47,673 nucleotides of DNA from Bacteroides sp. CAG:1076 (lineage in GTDB: Bacteria > Bacteroidota > Bacteroidia > Bacteroidales > Bacteroidaceae), in the NCBI GenBank assembly GCA_000436795.1, contig HF993149.1:1-47673 (forward strand), read 5' to 3'. The notes beneath the pieces were generated by a model that ran no database searches, was not told where the DNA came from, and saw nothing but the letters and a program-made list of their open reading frames with translations. Each line of letters starts with the position of its first letter. Within the stretch, counting starts at the first letter, position 1. Positions 41,970 through 47,673 of this stretch are shown piece by piece. The translations under genes were made by a program, and so were the position numbers.

Positions 41970-43193
41970 ATGGATTCAAAACTATTTACTCCGGTCCGAC
42001 TGGGAACGCTGACACTGCGTAACCGTACCATCCGTTCGGCGGCTTTCGAAAGTATGTGCCCCGGCAACAAACCTTCCGAGCAGTTGCTCGAGTATCATCG
42101 CTCGGTAGCGGCAGGTGGCGTTGGCATGACGACGGTCGCTTATGCGGCAGTTACCCGAAGCGGCTTGTCGTTCGACCGCCAGTTGTGGATGCGTCCGGAG
42201 ATTGTACCCGGTTTGCGTCGGCTGACAGATGCTGTCCATGCCGAGGGAGCAGCGGCAAGTATCCAGTTAGGACATTGCGGCAACATGTCGCACAAGAGTA
42301 TCTGTGGCTGTCTGCCTGTAGGGGCAAGCAGCGGATTCAATCTTTATTCGCCTACCTTTGTGCGGGGACTTCGTGCGGACGAACTGCCCGAAATGGCACG
42401 GGCATACGGACAAGCCGTCCGTCTGGCACGTGAATCCGGATTCGATGCCGTGGAAATTCATGCCGGACATGGTTATCTTATCAGCCAGTTTCTTTCTCCT
42501 GCTACCAATCACCGTAAGGATCAGTTTGGCGGTTCGCTGGAAAACCGGATGAAGTTCATGGACATGGTGATGGAGGAGGTGATGAAAGCGGCAGGAACAG
42601 ACATGGCAGTATTGGTAAAGATGAACATGCGCGACGGATTTCGGGGAGGCATGGAACTGGAAGAATCGCTGCAGGTGGCACATCGGCTGCAGCAGTCAGG
42701 TGCTCATGCGCTGGTCTTGAGCGGAGGTTTCGTGAGCAAGGCTCCGATGTATGTGATGAGAGGAGAAATGCCAATCCGTACCATGACGCACTACATGACC
42801 TGCTGGTGGCTGAAGTATGGCGTACGTCTGGTGGGGAAATGGATGATACCTGCTGTGCCTTTCCGCGAGGCTTATTTTCTGGAAGATGCATTGAAGTTCC
42901 GGAAGGCACTGGATATGCCGCTGGTGTATGTGGGCGGACTGGTTGCCCGTGAAAAAATCGATGAGGTCTTGAACGATGGATTCGAGGCTGTACAAATGGG
43001 GCGTGCGTTACTCAACGAGCCGGGTTTTGTAAATCGTATGCGTGAAGAAGAAAATGCGCGCTGTAGCTGTAAGCACAGCAACTATTGTATTGCCCGCATG
43101 TATACCATTGATATGGCGTGCCATCAACATCTGAAAGAGGAGCTTCCTCCTTGTATTAAAAAGGAAATCGAACGTATAGAAAGCAAGGGATAA
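41970..43193 (+). CDS. Old Yellow Enzyme-type (NADH:flavin oxidoreductase) reductase, likely steroid delta4/5beta reductase
   Basis: 407 residues, a single FMN-binding TIM barrel. It has the start FTPVRLGTLTLRNRTIRSA, the catalytic segment AVEIHAGHGYLISQFLSPATN (His164, His167, Tyr169), FGGSLENRMKF, and VYVGGLV with QMGRALLNEP for the FMN phosphate. It is shorter than the BaiCD/2,4-dienoyl-CoA reductase forms and lacks their C-terminal FAD/NAD domain. The C-terminal Cys-rich part is CSCKHSNYC (Cys365, Cys367, Cys373) plus Cys384; where homologues have CxxCxxC, the middle position is Ser370, so an Fe-S cluster is doubtful. The SDR gene starts one base after its stop. Steroid 5beta-reduction is inferred from the context. 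Confidence 0.85.
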   Translation: MDSKLFTPVRLGTLTLRNRTIRSAAFESMCPGNKPSEQLLEYHRSVAAGGVGMTTVAYAAVTRSGLSFDRQLWMRPEIVPGLRRLTDAVHAEGAAASIQLGHCGNMSHKSICGCLPVGASSGFNLYSPTFVRGLRADELPEMARAYGQAVRLARESGFDAVEIHAGHGYLISQFLSPATNHRKDQFGGSLENRMKFMDMVMEEVMKAAGTDMAVLVKMNMRDGFRGGMELEESLQVAHRLQQSGAHALVLSGGFVSKAPMYVMRGEMPIRTMTHYMTCWWLKYGVRLVGKWMIPAVPFREAYFLEDALKFRKALDMPLVYVGGLVAREKIDEVLNDGFEAVQMGRALLNEPGFVNRMREEENARCSCKHSNYCIARMYTIDMACHQHLKEELPPCIKKEIERIESKG

Positions 43194-43194
43194 G

Positions 43195-44040
43195 ATGGAA
43201 AAGAAACTGGCGGTGATAACGGGTGCCGATGGAGGTATGGGTACAGAGATAACTCGTGCGGTAGCATCGGCTGGTTATAAGGTGATAATGGCGTGTTGTA
43301 ATCTGTCGCGGGCAGAGGAAAAACGGAATCTGCTTATGTCGGAAACAGGCAATGCGGATATAGAGGTGCAGTTTATCGATCTGGCTTCACTAACTTCGGT
43401 CGCATCTTTCGCCCGGAAGATGGTGGAACGGGGTGAACAGATTACCTTGCTGATGAATAATGCGGGAACGATGGAAACGGGACTTCATATTACGGAAGAC
43501 GGGTTAGAACGAACCGTCAGCGTGAATTATGTCGGCCCCTATCTGTTGACGCGCAAGCTTTTGCCGCTGATGGAAGCGGGGAGCCGTATTGTGAATATGG
43601 TTTCCTGTACGTATGCCATCGGCAGGTTGGATTTTCCTGATTTTTTTCAGCGCGGCAGAAAAGGTGGTTTCTGGCGTATCCCTATTTATAGTAATACGAA
43701 ACTGGCTCTGACTCTCTTTACGCTGGAACTGGCAGCTCGTGTCAGGGAGCGGGGAATCGTAGTCAATGCTGCCGATCCGGGTATTGTATCGACGGACATT
43801 ATCACCATGCACATGTGGTTCGATCCTTTGACGGATATTCTTTTCCGCCCCTTTATCCGTACGCCTCGTCAAGGAGCTGCTACAGCCGTCAGCCTGTTGC
43901 TGGACGAAGAAGCAGGTAAGCGGAGCGGGACACTGAATGTCAGTTGTCACCCGAAGCCTTTGTCGGATAAGTATCTTCATCACCGACAGGCAAAAGAGCT
44001 GTGGAAACTGACAGAAGAGAGGGTTTCCAAATGGTTGTAA
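43195..44040 (+). CDS. Short-chain dehydrogenase/reductase, likely hydroxysteroid dehydrogenase
   Basis: 281 residues with the classical SDR layout: coenzyme loop TGADGGMGTEI (Gly10-Gly16), NNAG at 88-91, catalytic Ser137 in NMVSCTY, and YSNTK with Tyr165 and Lys169. After the active site a variable segment (IITMHMWFDPLTDILFRPF) would close over a hydrophobic substrate. The Asp/Glu that would favour NAD at the end of strand 2 is not evident (MACCNLSR follows), which suggests NADP preference. It is one base after the OYE gene and last in the operon. With the two reductases it fits a 3alpha/3beta-hydroxysteroid dehydrogenase (inference). Confidence 0.85.
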   Translation: MEKKLAVITGADGGMGTEITRAVASAGYKVIMACCNLSRAEEKRNLLMSETGNADIEVQFIDLASLTSVASFARKMVERGEQITLLMNNAGTMETGLHITEDGLERTVSVNYVGPYLLTRKLLPLMEAGSRIVNMVSCTYAIGRLDFPDFFQRGRKGGFWRIPIYSNTKLALTLFTLELAARVRERGIVVNAADPGIVSTDIITMHMWFDPLTDILFRPFIRTPRQGAATAVSLLLDEEAGKRSGTLNVSCHPKPLSDKYLHHRQAKELWKLTEERVSKWL

Positions 44041-44052
44041 CCGAATAAAAAC

Positions 44053-44098
44053 AACGGCAGAGAATATCTTTTTCTCAGATAATCTCTGCCGTTATTGT
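44053..44098. terminator. Bidirectional terminator after the steroid operon
   Basis: AACGGCAGAGA-TATCT and AGATA-TCTCTGCCGTT form a long stem with one mismatch, with a short T-rich stretch after it. It serves both the SDR gene and the convergent phosphotransferase gene. Confidence 0.7.
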
Positions 44099-44112
44099 AT
44101 CGCTATATTAAA

Positions 44113-45531
44113 TTAATAAGCATTTTTCTCACCATGGATTGCATTTCTGACGGTCTTGTAGATGATGTAAATATCCAGCCAGAAACTCCAGTGTTCAATG
44201 TACCAGATGTCGCCAATTACACGTCCTTCCATATCTTTCAGCTCCTTTGTTTCACCTCGGTAGCCGGTTACCTGACTCCAGCCTGTAATACCTGGCTTGA
44301 CAAAGTGGCGTACCATGTATTTGTTTATCAGTTTGGAATATTCTTCCGTATGCTTCAGCATGTGAGGACGTGGTCCTACTATACTCATATCGCCAAGCAG
44401 AACATTGATAAACTGGGGCAGCTCGTCGATGTTTGTCTTTCGCATGATATTTCCCCAGCGGGTTTTGCGGGGATCGTCTTTGGTTGCCTGCAAAGTATCT
44501 GCCTCCTTGTTGACTTTCATCGAACGGAACTTATAGCAATAAAATTCTTTATCATTCAGTCCGTTGCGTTTCTGTCGGAAGAAGATTGGACCTGGCATCG
44601 TCAGTTTGGTTACGATAGTAACAATGATTAAGATAATCGGGAACAGCGTGCACAGGAATAACAGGGAGAAAACAATGTCGAATGTACGTTTCAGAAATCT
44701 ATTTTCGGTGCGGCTTAATGGGTCTTGGCGTAGACTAAGATAAGGAACATTTCCCATCATGTTAAAATATATCCGATTATGCAGGTAATTATGCAAGTTC
44801 GGCACACTGTAGAAATGTACTAAGTGGTTTTCGCAATAGTTGATTATCGGCACGATTATATCGCTACGGCGTGAGGGAAGACAGCAAAATAGATAATGTA
44901 TATATGAGTTTTTTTTCAGGTAATTTTGTACGTCCTCCGGTTGTCCTAAATATTGACATTGTGATGGCATTTCAGGATTAGGCTTATCATCAAAATATCC
45001 ATTTACTCTATACCCCGTAGACGGGTCGTCCGATAGCTCATGATACATTTCAATATTATTGGATGTACTGCCCACTAACACAACATAGCGTACGTTTTTC
45101 CCTTGACTGCGGAAATGTTTTAGTACATTTCTAAATGTAAGTCGGAAAAGGCTTAGTAAAAGAAATAAGGTGGAAATGTAGGCTGGAAAAAACATCGAAT
45201 ATATATTCATGAACTTTCCTACACTTAATACTGCTCCTCCCAATATTGAGAAATAAAAAACGTTACGGAATACACGCATGATTATCTGACAGGGATATAT
45301 TTTACGCAGGTGTAAGATAACTCCGCCTTGAATGCTGCATATCAGATAACACAATATAATGATGATTAATACTTGAGGTAATGTGGCCGTTAACTCTGTA
45401 TATTTTCCCTTATAAATTGCCCATAGGTAAAAAATATAGAATAATCCGCTACAAATACATAATTCCCCTATAAGGACACATGCCTTTATTATGCTATTGT
45501 AGCGTACCATATTATTTGTATAATTCTCCAT
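44113..45531 (-). CDS. WcaJ-type undecaprenyl-phosphate sugar-phosphate transferase
   Basis: 472 residues. Four N-terminal membrane helices (about 15-110), a Rossmann-like CoA-binding domain ([17 protein letters not shown]), one more helix (about 275-300) and the C-terminal bacterial sugar transferase domain: [38 protein letters not shown], the catalytic region [27 protein letters not shown], and [10 protein letters not shown]. It transfers sugar 1-phosphate to undecaprenyl phosphate to start capsule or exopolysaccharide units. No glycan genes are adjacent, so it may be a stand-alone initiator; the DUF368 protein could recycle the same carrier lipid. The leader is about 78 nt. Confidence 0.9.
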   Translation of the reverse strand: MENYTNNMVRYNSIIKACVLIGELCICSGLFYIFYLWAIYKGKYTELTATLPQVLIIIILCYLICSIQGGVILHLRKIYPCQIIMRVFRNVFYFSILGGAVLSVGKFMNIYSMFFPAYISTLFLLLSLFRLTFRNVLKHFRSQGKNVRYVVLVGSTSNNIEMYHELSDDPSTGYRVNGYFDDKPNPEMPSQCQYLGQPEDVQNYLKKNSYIHYLFCCLPSRRSDIIVPIINYCENHLVHFYSVPNLHNYLHNRIYFNMMGNVPYLSLRQDPLSRTENRFLKRTFDIVFSLLFLCTLFPIILIIVTIVTKLTMPGPIFFRQKRNGLNDKEFYCYKFRSMKVNKEADTLQATKDDPRKTRWGNIMRKTNIDELPQFINVLLGDMSIVGPRPHMLKHTEEYSKLINKYMVRHFVKPGITGWSQVTGYRGETKELKDMEGRVIGDIWYIEHWSFWLDIYIIYKTVRNAIHGEKNAY

Positions 45532-45614
45532 AACTAAATTATAATAGGTTAAACTTAATATTGTATTCTTTACTTATTTGATGTATGTATGGTGTGTGCT
45601 TAAAAATATTTCAA

Positions 45615-45646
45615 CAAAGTTATATTTTGTCTGTTTAATAAGCAAA
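45615..45646 (-). promoter_or_regulatory. Promoter of the WcaJ-type gene
   Basis: Read on the minus strand: TTTG, 20-nt spacer, TAACTTTG (45615-45622), a full Bacteroides promoter. Confidence 0.65.
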
Positions 45647-45722
45647 TAATTTTAACCCGTTTTGTATATAAAAGATTTATTTGTTAAATAAAGCTAATAT
45701 GCAGGCTTTTCCTTTGCTCTTA

Positions 45723-45754
45723 TTGTGTTATATAACATATAATCTCTATCTTTG
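45723..45754 (+). promoter_or_regulatory. Rightward promoter with no annotated gene ahead
   Basis: TTG (45723-45725), a 21-nt spacer and TATCTTTG (45747-45754) face right, opposite to the flanking genes. A terminator lies 50-70 nt further on. Confidence 0.5.
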
Positions 45755-45759
45755 CATTG

Positions 45760-45826
45760 TGTTTTTCATGGTATTAGATTTAAGGTTAATGAAGATTGGG
45801 AGTCTGGGAAGATTCCCTTTTTTATT
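45760..45826 (+). ncRNA. Candidate short RNA or leader transcript
   Basis: Bounded by the promoter at 45723-45754 and a terminator hairpin GGGAGTC/GATTCCC (about 45798-45817) with T6 behind it, giving a transcript of about 65 nt. It is antisense to nothing known, but its 3' end adjoins the tail of the GlcNAc kinase gene. A short open frame from ATG 45768 (26 codons, MVLDLRLMKIGSLGRF...) also runs through it. No known RNA family is recognised. Confidence 0.35.
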
Positions 45827-45829
45827 TTA

Positions 45830-46678
45830 TCAATATTCTGATAATTGAAAGTGATAACGAGTCAACTCGTCTATAGGATTCTTTATAAAAATTCCAAGTG
45901 GTATATTAAAAGAATGTGCAGACTCTTCCAGTTCTTCGTGAAAGTACCATGCAATGGAGCCGACAAAAGAAACCGGAAATATCTGCGGATACATCAGGAC
46001 ATTGCGGCGGAAGAACTCTCCGAAACAGTCTAATAGAAAAGCATGTACCTGTGTCATTCTTCTATGCTCATATATATAAGGTGTAAAAGAAGCAAGAAAA
46101 CGGTTGGCTTGTGGCTGTCGATAGACTTTATCCAATATCTCAGGAATAGTAAGGTCGAACTTTTCCTGTAGACCGTCCCGTAATATTTCAGGCAATTGTC
46201 CCTTCAGGCAGTCACTGATAAAACGTTTTCCTAAGTAAGCCCCACTACCTTCATCTCCTAAAATATATCCTAACGGGGGAATATTCTGTATGATTGTCTT
46301 TCCATCATATAGGCATGAGTTGGAACCCGTTCCGAGGATACAGGCTATTCCTGCCTCATTTTTACATAAGGCGCGTGCAGCTCCCAGCAAGTCTGTTTCT
46401 ATAAAAATATCAGCTTCTGGAAACGTATTTTGTAATACCCGCGTAATGCTTTCAGTTTTTGGTGGTAAACATCCGGCACCATAAAAATAAATAGCTGTGC
46501 AACGTTGGATTGGAGTTTCAAGTTGTGGAAGAAGTTCATTATAAATGATAGATTGTATTTTTTCTTCCGGCTGATGGAATGGATTGATTCCTTCCGTCTG
46601 AACAATTTTGCAATTAGCTATTTCTGTACCGTAGCACCAATCTGTTTTGGTCGATCCGCTATCGGCGATAAATATCAT
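45830..46678 (-). CDS. BadF/BadG-type ATPase, likely N-acetylglucosamine kinase
   Basis: 282 residues. It has the ASKHA kinase motifs FIADSGSTKTDW (phosphate 1), the central FYGAGCL and ETDLLGAARAL, GTGSNSCLYDGK (adenosine side) and LGDEGSGAYLGK. The start is ATG 46678; a longer upstream frame reads into the SlyD gene and is not credible. Proteins of this type in Bacteroides phosphorylate GlcNAc or related amino sugars released from cell-wall or host glycans. The gene is 76 nt after the SlyD-like gene. Confidence 0.88.
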   Translation of the reverse strand: MIFIADSGSTKTDWCYGTEIANCKIVQTEGINPFHQPEEKIQSIIYNELLPQLETPIQRCTAIYFYGAGCLPPKTESITRVLQNTFPEADIFIETDLLGAARALCKNEAGIACILGTGSNSCLYDGKTIIQNIPPLGYILGDEGSGAYLGKRFISDCLKGQLPEILRDGLQEKFDLTIPEILDKVYRQPQANRFLASFTPYIYEHRRMTQVHAFLLDCFGEFFRRNVLMYPQIFPVSFVGSIAWYFHEELEESAHSFNIPLGIFIKNPIDELTRYHFQLSEY

Positions 46679-46695
46679 AATGGAAAAATGTTTAT

Positions 46696-46735
46696 GAAAA
46701 GTACAATGTACGATAACATCGACATTGTACTTTTC
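46696..46735 (-). terminator. Perfect inverted repeat between slyD-like and kinase genes
   Basis: GAAAAGTACAATGT (46696-46709) and ACATTGTACTTTTC (46722-46735) form a 14-bp stem with a 12-nt loop, about 20 nt after the SlyD-like stop codon. The T-tract is weak, so it may be a partial terminator that lets some transcripts reach the kinase gene. Confidence 0.6.
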
Positions 46736-46754
46736 GTGATATGGACTGAATTTA

Positions 46755-47351
46755 TTAATGACAATGTCCGCATCCACCTCCGCAACATCCGTCGTCGTGG
46801 TGATGATGCTCGTGGTCGCCGCAGCCTCCACCGCAGCTGTCACATCCGCAACCGCATCCTTCTCCGCTCATCATGTTTACCATTCCTTCTATTTCTTTAT
46901 TGGTAGCCGGACGCATTTCTGTAACAGTTCCTTCAAAAATCAGGTCCTTTCCTGCATGAGGATGGTTAAGGTCAAGTACAACTTTATCTTCTGTTACTTC
47001 ACCTACATTCGCATAGAACTGATGTCCTTCTGCATCATTCAGCATGATGATGTTACCCGGGAAGATGTTTTCGCTGTCGAAGTTGCCGTCAGGATCACAG
47101 AACATAGATTTAGAAACCTGACGAACATTATCTTCATTGCGCTCTCCGTATGCTTCTGCACAAGGAATTGTAAAGTTGAAGTTGTCTCCTTTACTCAGTG
47201 CTGTGATTTCTTTTTCAAATTTATCGAGTGTATATCCGATACCTGAAATAAACTGGAACGGATGTTCTACAGTTGCTTCTTCCAGCAATTCTTTGTTACC
47301 GTCAGCAATAGCATACAATCGGTATGCTACGGTGATGTATTTGTTTTCCAT
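46755..47351 (-). CDS. SlyD-like FKBP-type peptidyl-prolyl isomerase with metal-binding tail
   Basis: About 198 residues from ATG 47351 (a Met at 47393 lies inside the promoter). The FKBP domain (GIGYTLDKFEKEI, then AYGERNEDNV and EGTVTEMRPAT) is split by the insert-in-flap domain (about 70-130: VSKSMFCDPDG, GNIIMLNDAEGHQFYANVG, VVLDLNHPHAGKDL), as in SlyD. The C-terminal 35 residues are a Cys/His-rich tail (GCGCGCDSCGGGCGDHEHHHHDD...), which binds Ni, Zn or Cu in SlyD and feeds hydrogenase maturation in E. coli. Here it could also buffer zinc or nickel. The cytosolic location fits the lack of a signal. Confidence 0.92.
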   Translation of the reverse strand: MENKYITVAYRLYAIADGNKELLEEATVEHPFQFISGIGYTLDKFEKEITALSKGDNFNFTIPCAEAYGERNEDNVRQVSKSMFCDPDGNFDSENIFPGNIIMLNDAEGHQFYANVGEVTEDKVVLDLNHPHAGKDLIFEGTVTEMRPATNKEIEGMVNMMSGEGCGCGCDSCGGGCGDHEHHHHDDGCCGGGCGHCH

Positions 47352-47390
47352 ACTCTTTTTTATAATAGTTTTAAATGAATGAATTTTCGC

Positions 47391-47398
47391 CAAAGGTA
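47391..47398 (-). promoter_or_regulatory. -7 element of the SlyD-like gene
   Basis: CAAAGGTA on the plus strand is TACCTTTG on the minus strand, 39 nt before ATG 47351. Confidence 0.6.
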
Positions 47399-47559
47399 CA
47401 AATAAAAAATGATTTATTGAAATGAGGAGGTTTCTTCTTTTCTGCTTACTCTTTTTAAAACAAAAGTGATGATAAGGGCTCTATAAAAAGAATTTGGATA
47501 TAAAATTCGCCTTGGAACTTACTAATAATTATTTTTCGTCGAAAAAATCTTTCATTTTA

Positions 47560-47590
47560 TTTGTTTGTTTCGAAAAAGCCTTTACCTTTG
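47560..47590 (+). promoter_or_regulatory. Promoter of the partial gene at the right edge
   Basis: TTTG (47560-47563), 19-nt spacer and TACCTTTG (47583-47590) match the full consensus; the ATG follows 25 nt later. Confidence 0.65.
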
Positions 47591-47615
47591 CAGATGTAAA
47601 ACAAAGCAAGATAAC

Positions 47616-47673
47616 ATGAAAGTGATAACTGATATACGAATTAACCTGGCAGTCCTGCATATTATTCGCGTCG
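47616..47673 (+). CDS. Start of an unidentified gene, cut by the window edge
   Basis: ATG 47616 opens a frame that stays open to the end of the window (MKVITDIRINLAVLHIIRV). A full consensus promoter sits just upstream, so it is probably real. Nineteen residues are too few to name a family; the sequence is hydrophobic/basic without a clear signal peptide. Confidence 0.5.
   Translation, partial: MKVITDIRINLAVLHIIRV

Noticed and set aside
46679..46843. Long N-terminal extension of the GlcNAc kinase
   Set aside because: The extension is a low-complexity stretch antisense to the His/Cys-rich tail of the SlyD gene; the ATG at 46678 gives the family-like start MIFIADSGSTKTDW.
1..47673. CRISPR array, insertion sequences, prophage or tRNA genes
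   Set aside because: No regularly spaced repeats, transposase or integrase motifs, or cloverleaf-type sequences were found on reading both strands; a short tRNA could still be missed by eye.

Overview
The window looks like a chromosomal segment of a gut Bacteroidales bacterium, most likely Bacteroides or Phocaeicola. This rests on the repeated -7 promoter motif TAnnTTTG (often with TTTG about 19-21 nt upstream), the general lack of strong Shine-Dalgarno sites, and Bacteroidales-typical families: an Hc1-like histone H1 protein, a GH57 alpha-amylase-like protein, a Nudix-type sugar regulator, a ResB-CcsA fusion, imelysin and a large DUF5112/DUF5113-like hybrid sensor. No tRNA, rRNA, CRISPR array, insertion sequence or prophage was recognised. 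After start correction no gene-free stretch exceeds about 300 bases, and the larger gaps hold promoters, hairpins or repeats.

Left part (1-13.2 kb): the end of a glycosyltransferase and a GH57 alpha-amylase-like protein that lacks both catalytic residues; a zinc-type CDF exporter; a histone-H1-like protein; a three-gene signalling unit (a giant tandem sensor kinase, its response regulator and a shortened AbgT-like membrane protein); a TlpA/DUF4369 thioredoxin-like lipoprotein; then fabD and thiD on the minus strand.

Middle (13.2-31.4 kb): a xylose unit (Nudix regulator, xylB, xylA); mannose-1-phosphate guanylyltransferase; thiol peroxidase; a DUF368 polyprenyl-phosphate transporter; a hotdog thioesterase with a Dabb protein; uridine kinase coupled to an MltF-like lytic transglycosylase; a thioredoxin; an OmpH/Skp-like protein with a small membrane protein; pepD with an exo/endonuclease-phosphatase; a GNAT acetyltransferase whose N-terminus looks frameshifted; a PadR-PspC-DUF2807 envelope-stress-like operon; and purT.

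Right part (31.5-47.7 kb): a minus-strand set of porin, imelysin, di-haem oxidoreductase and ResB-CcsA, which fits redox-assisted iron handling with its own cytochrome c maturation factor; an AlkD-like protein; divergent rlmH and nadC; a three-gene steroid/bile-acid module (eukaryote-like steroid 5alpha-reductase, Old-Yellow-Enzyme reductase, short-chain dehydrogenase); a WcaJ-type sugar phosphotransferase; a BadF-type GlcNAc kinase; an SlyD-like prolyl isomerase; and the first codons of an unidentified gene.

The strongest candidates for attention are (i) the 5alpha-reductase/OYE/SDR operon, whose content matches the gene set reported for isoallolithocholate-type transformations in gut Bacteroidetes, (ii) the tandem sensor kinase, in which one half keeps the ATP site and lacks the phospho-acceptor His while the other half has the reverse, and (iii) a dispersed intergenic repeat built from paired TTTGTACAAA palindromes.
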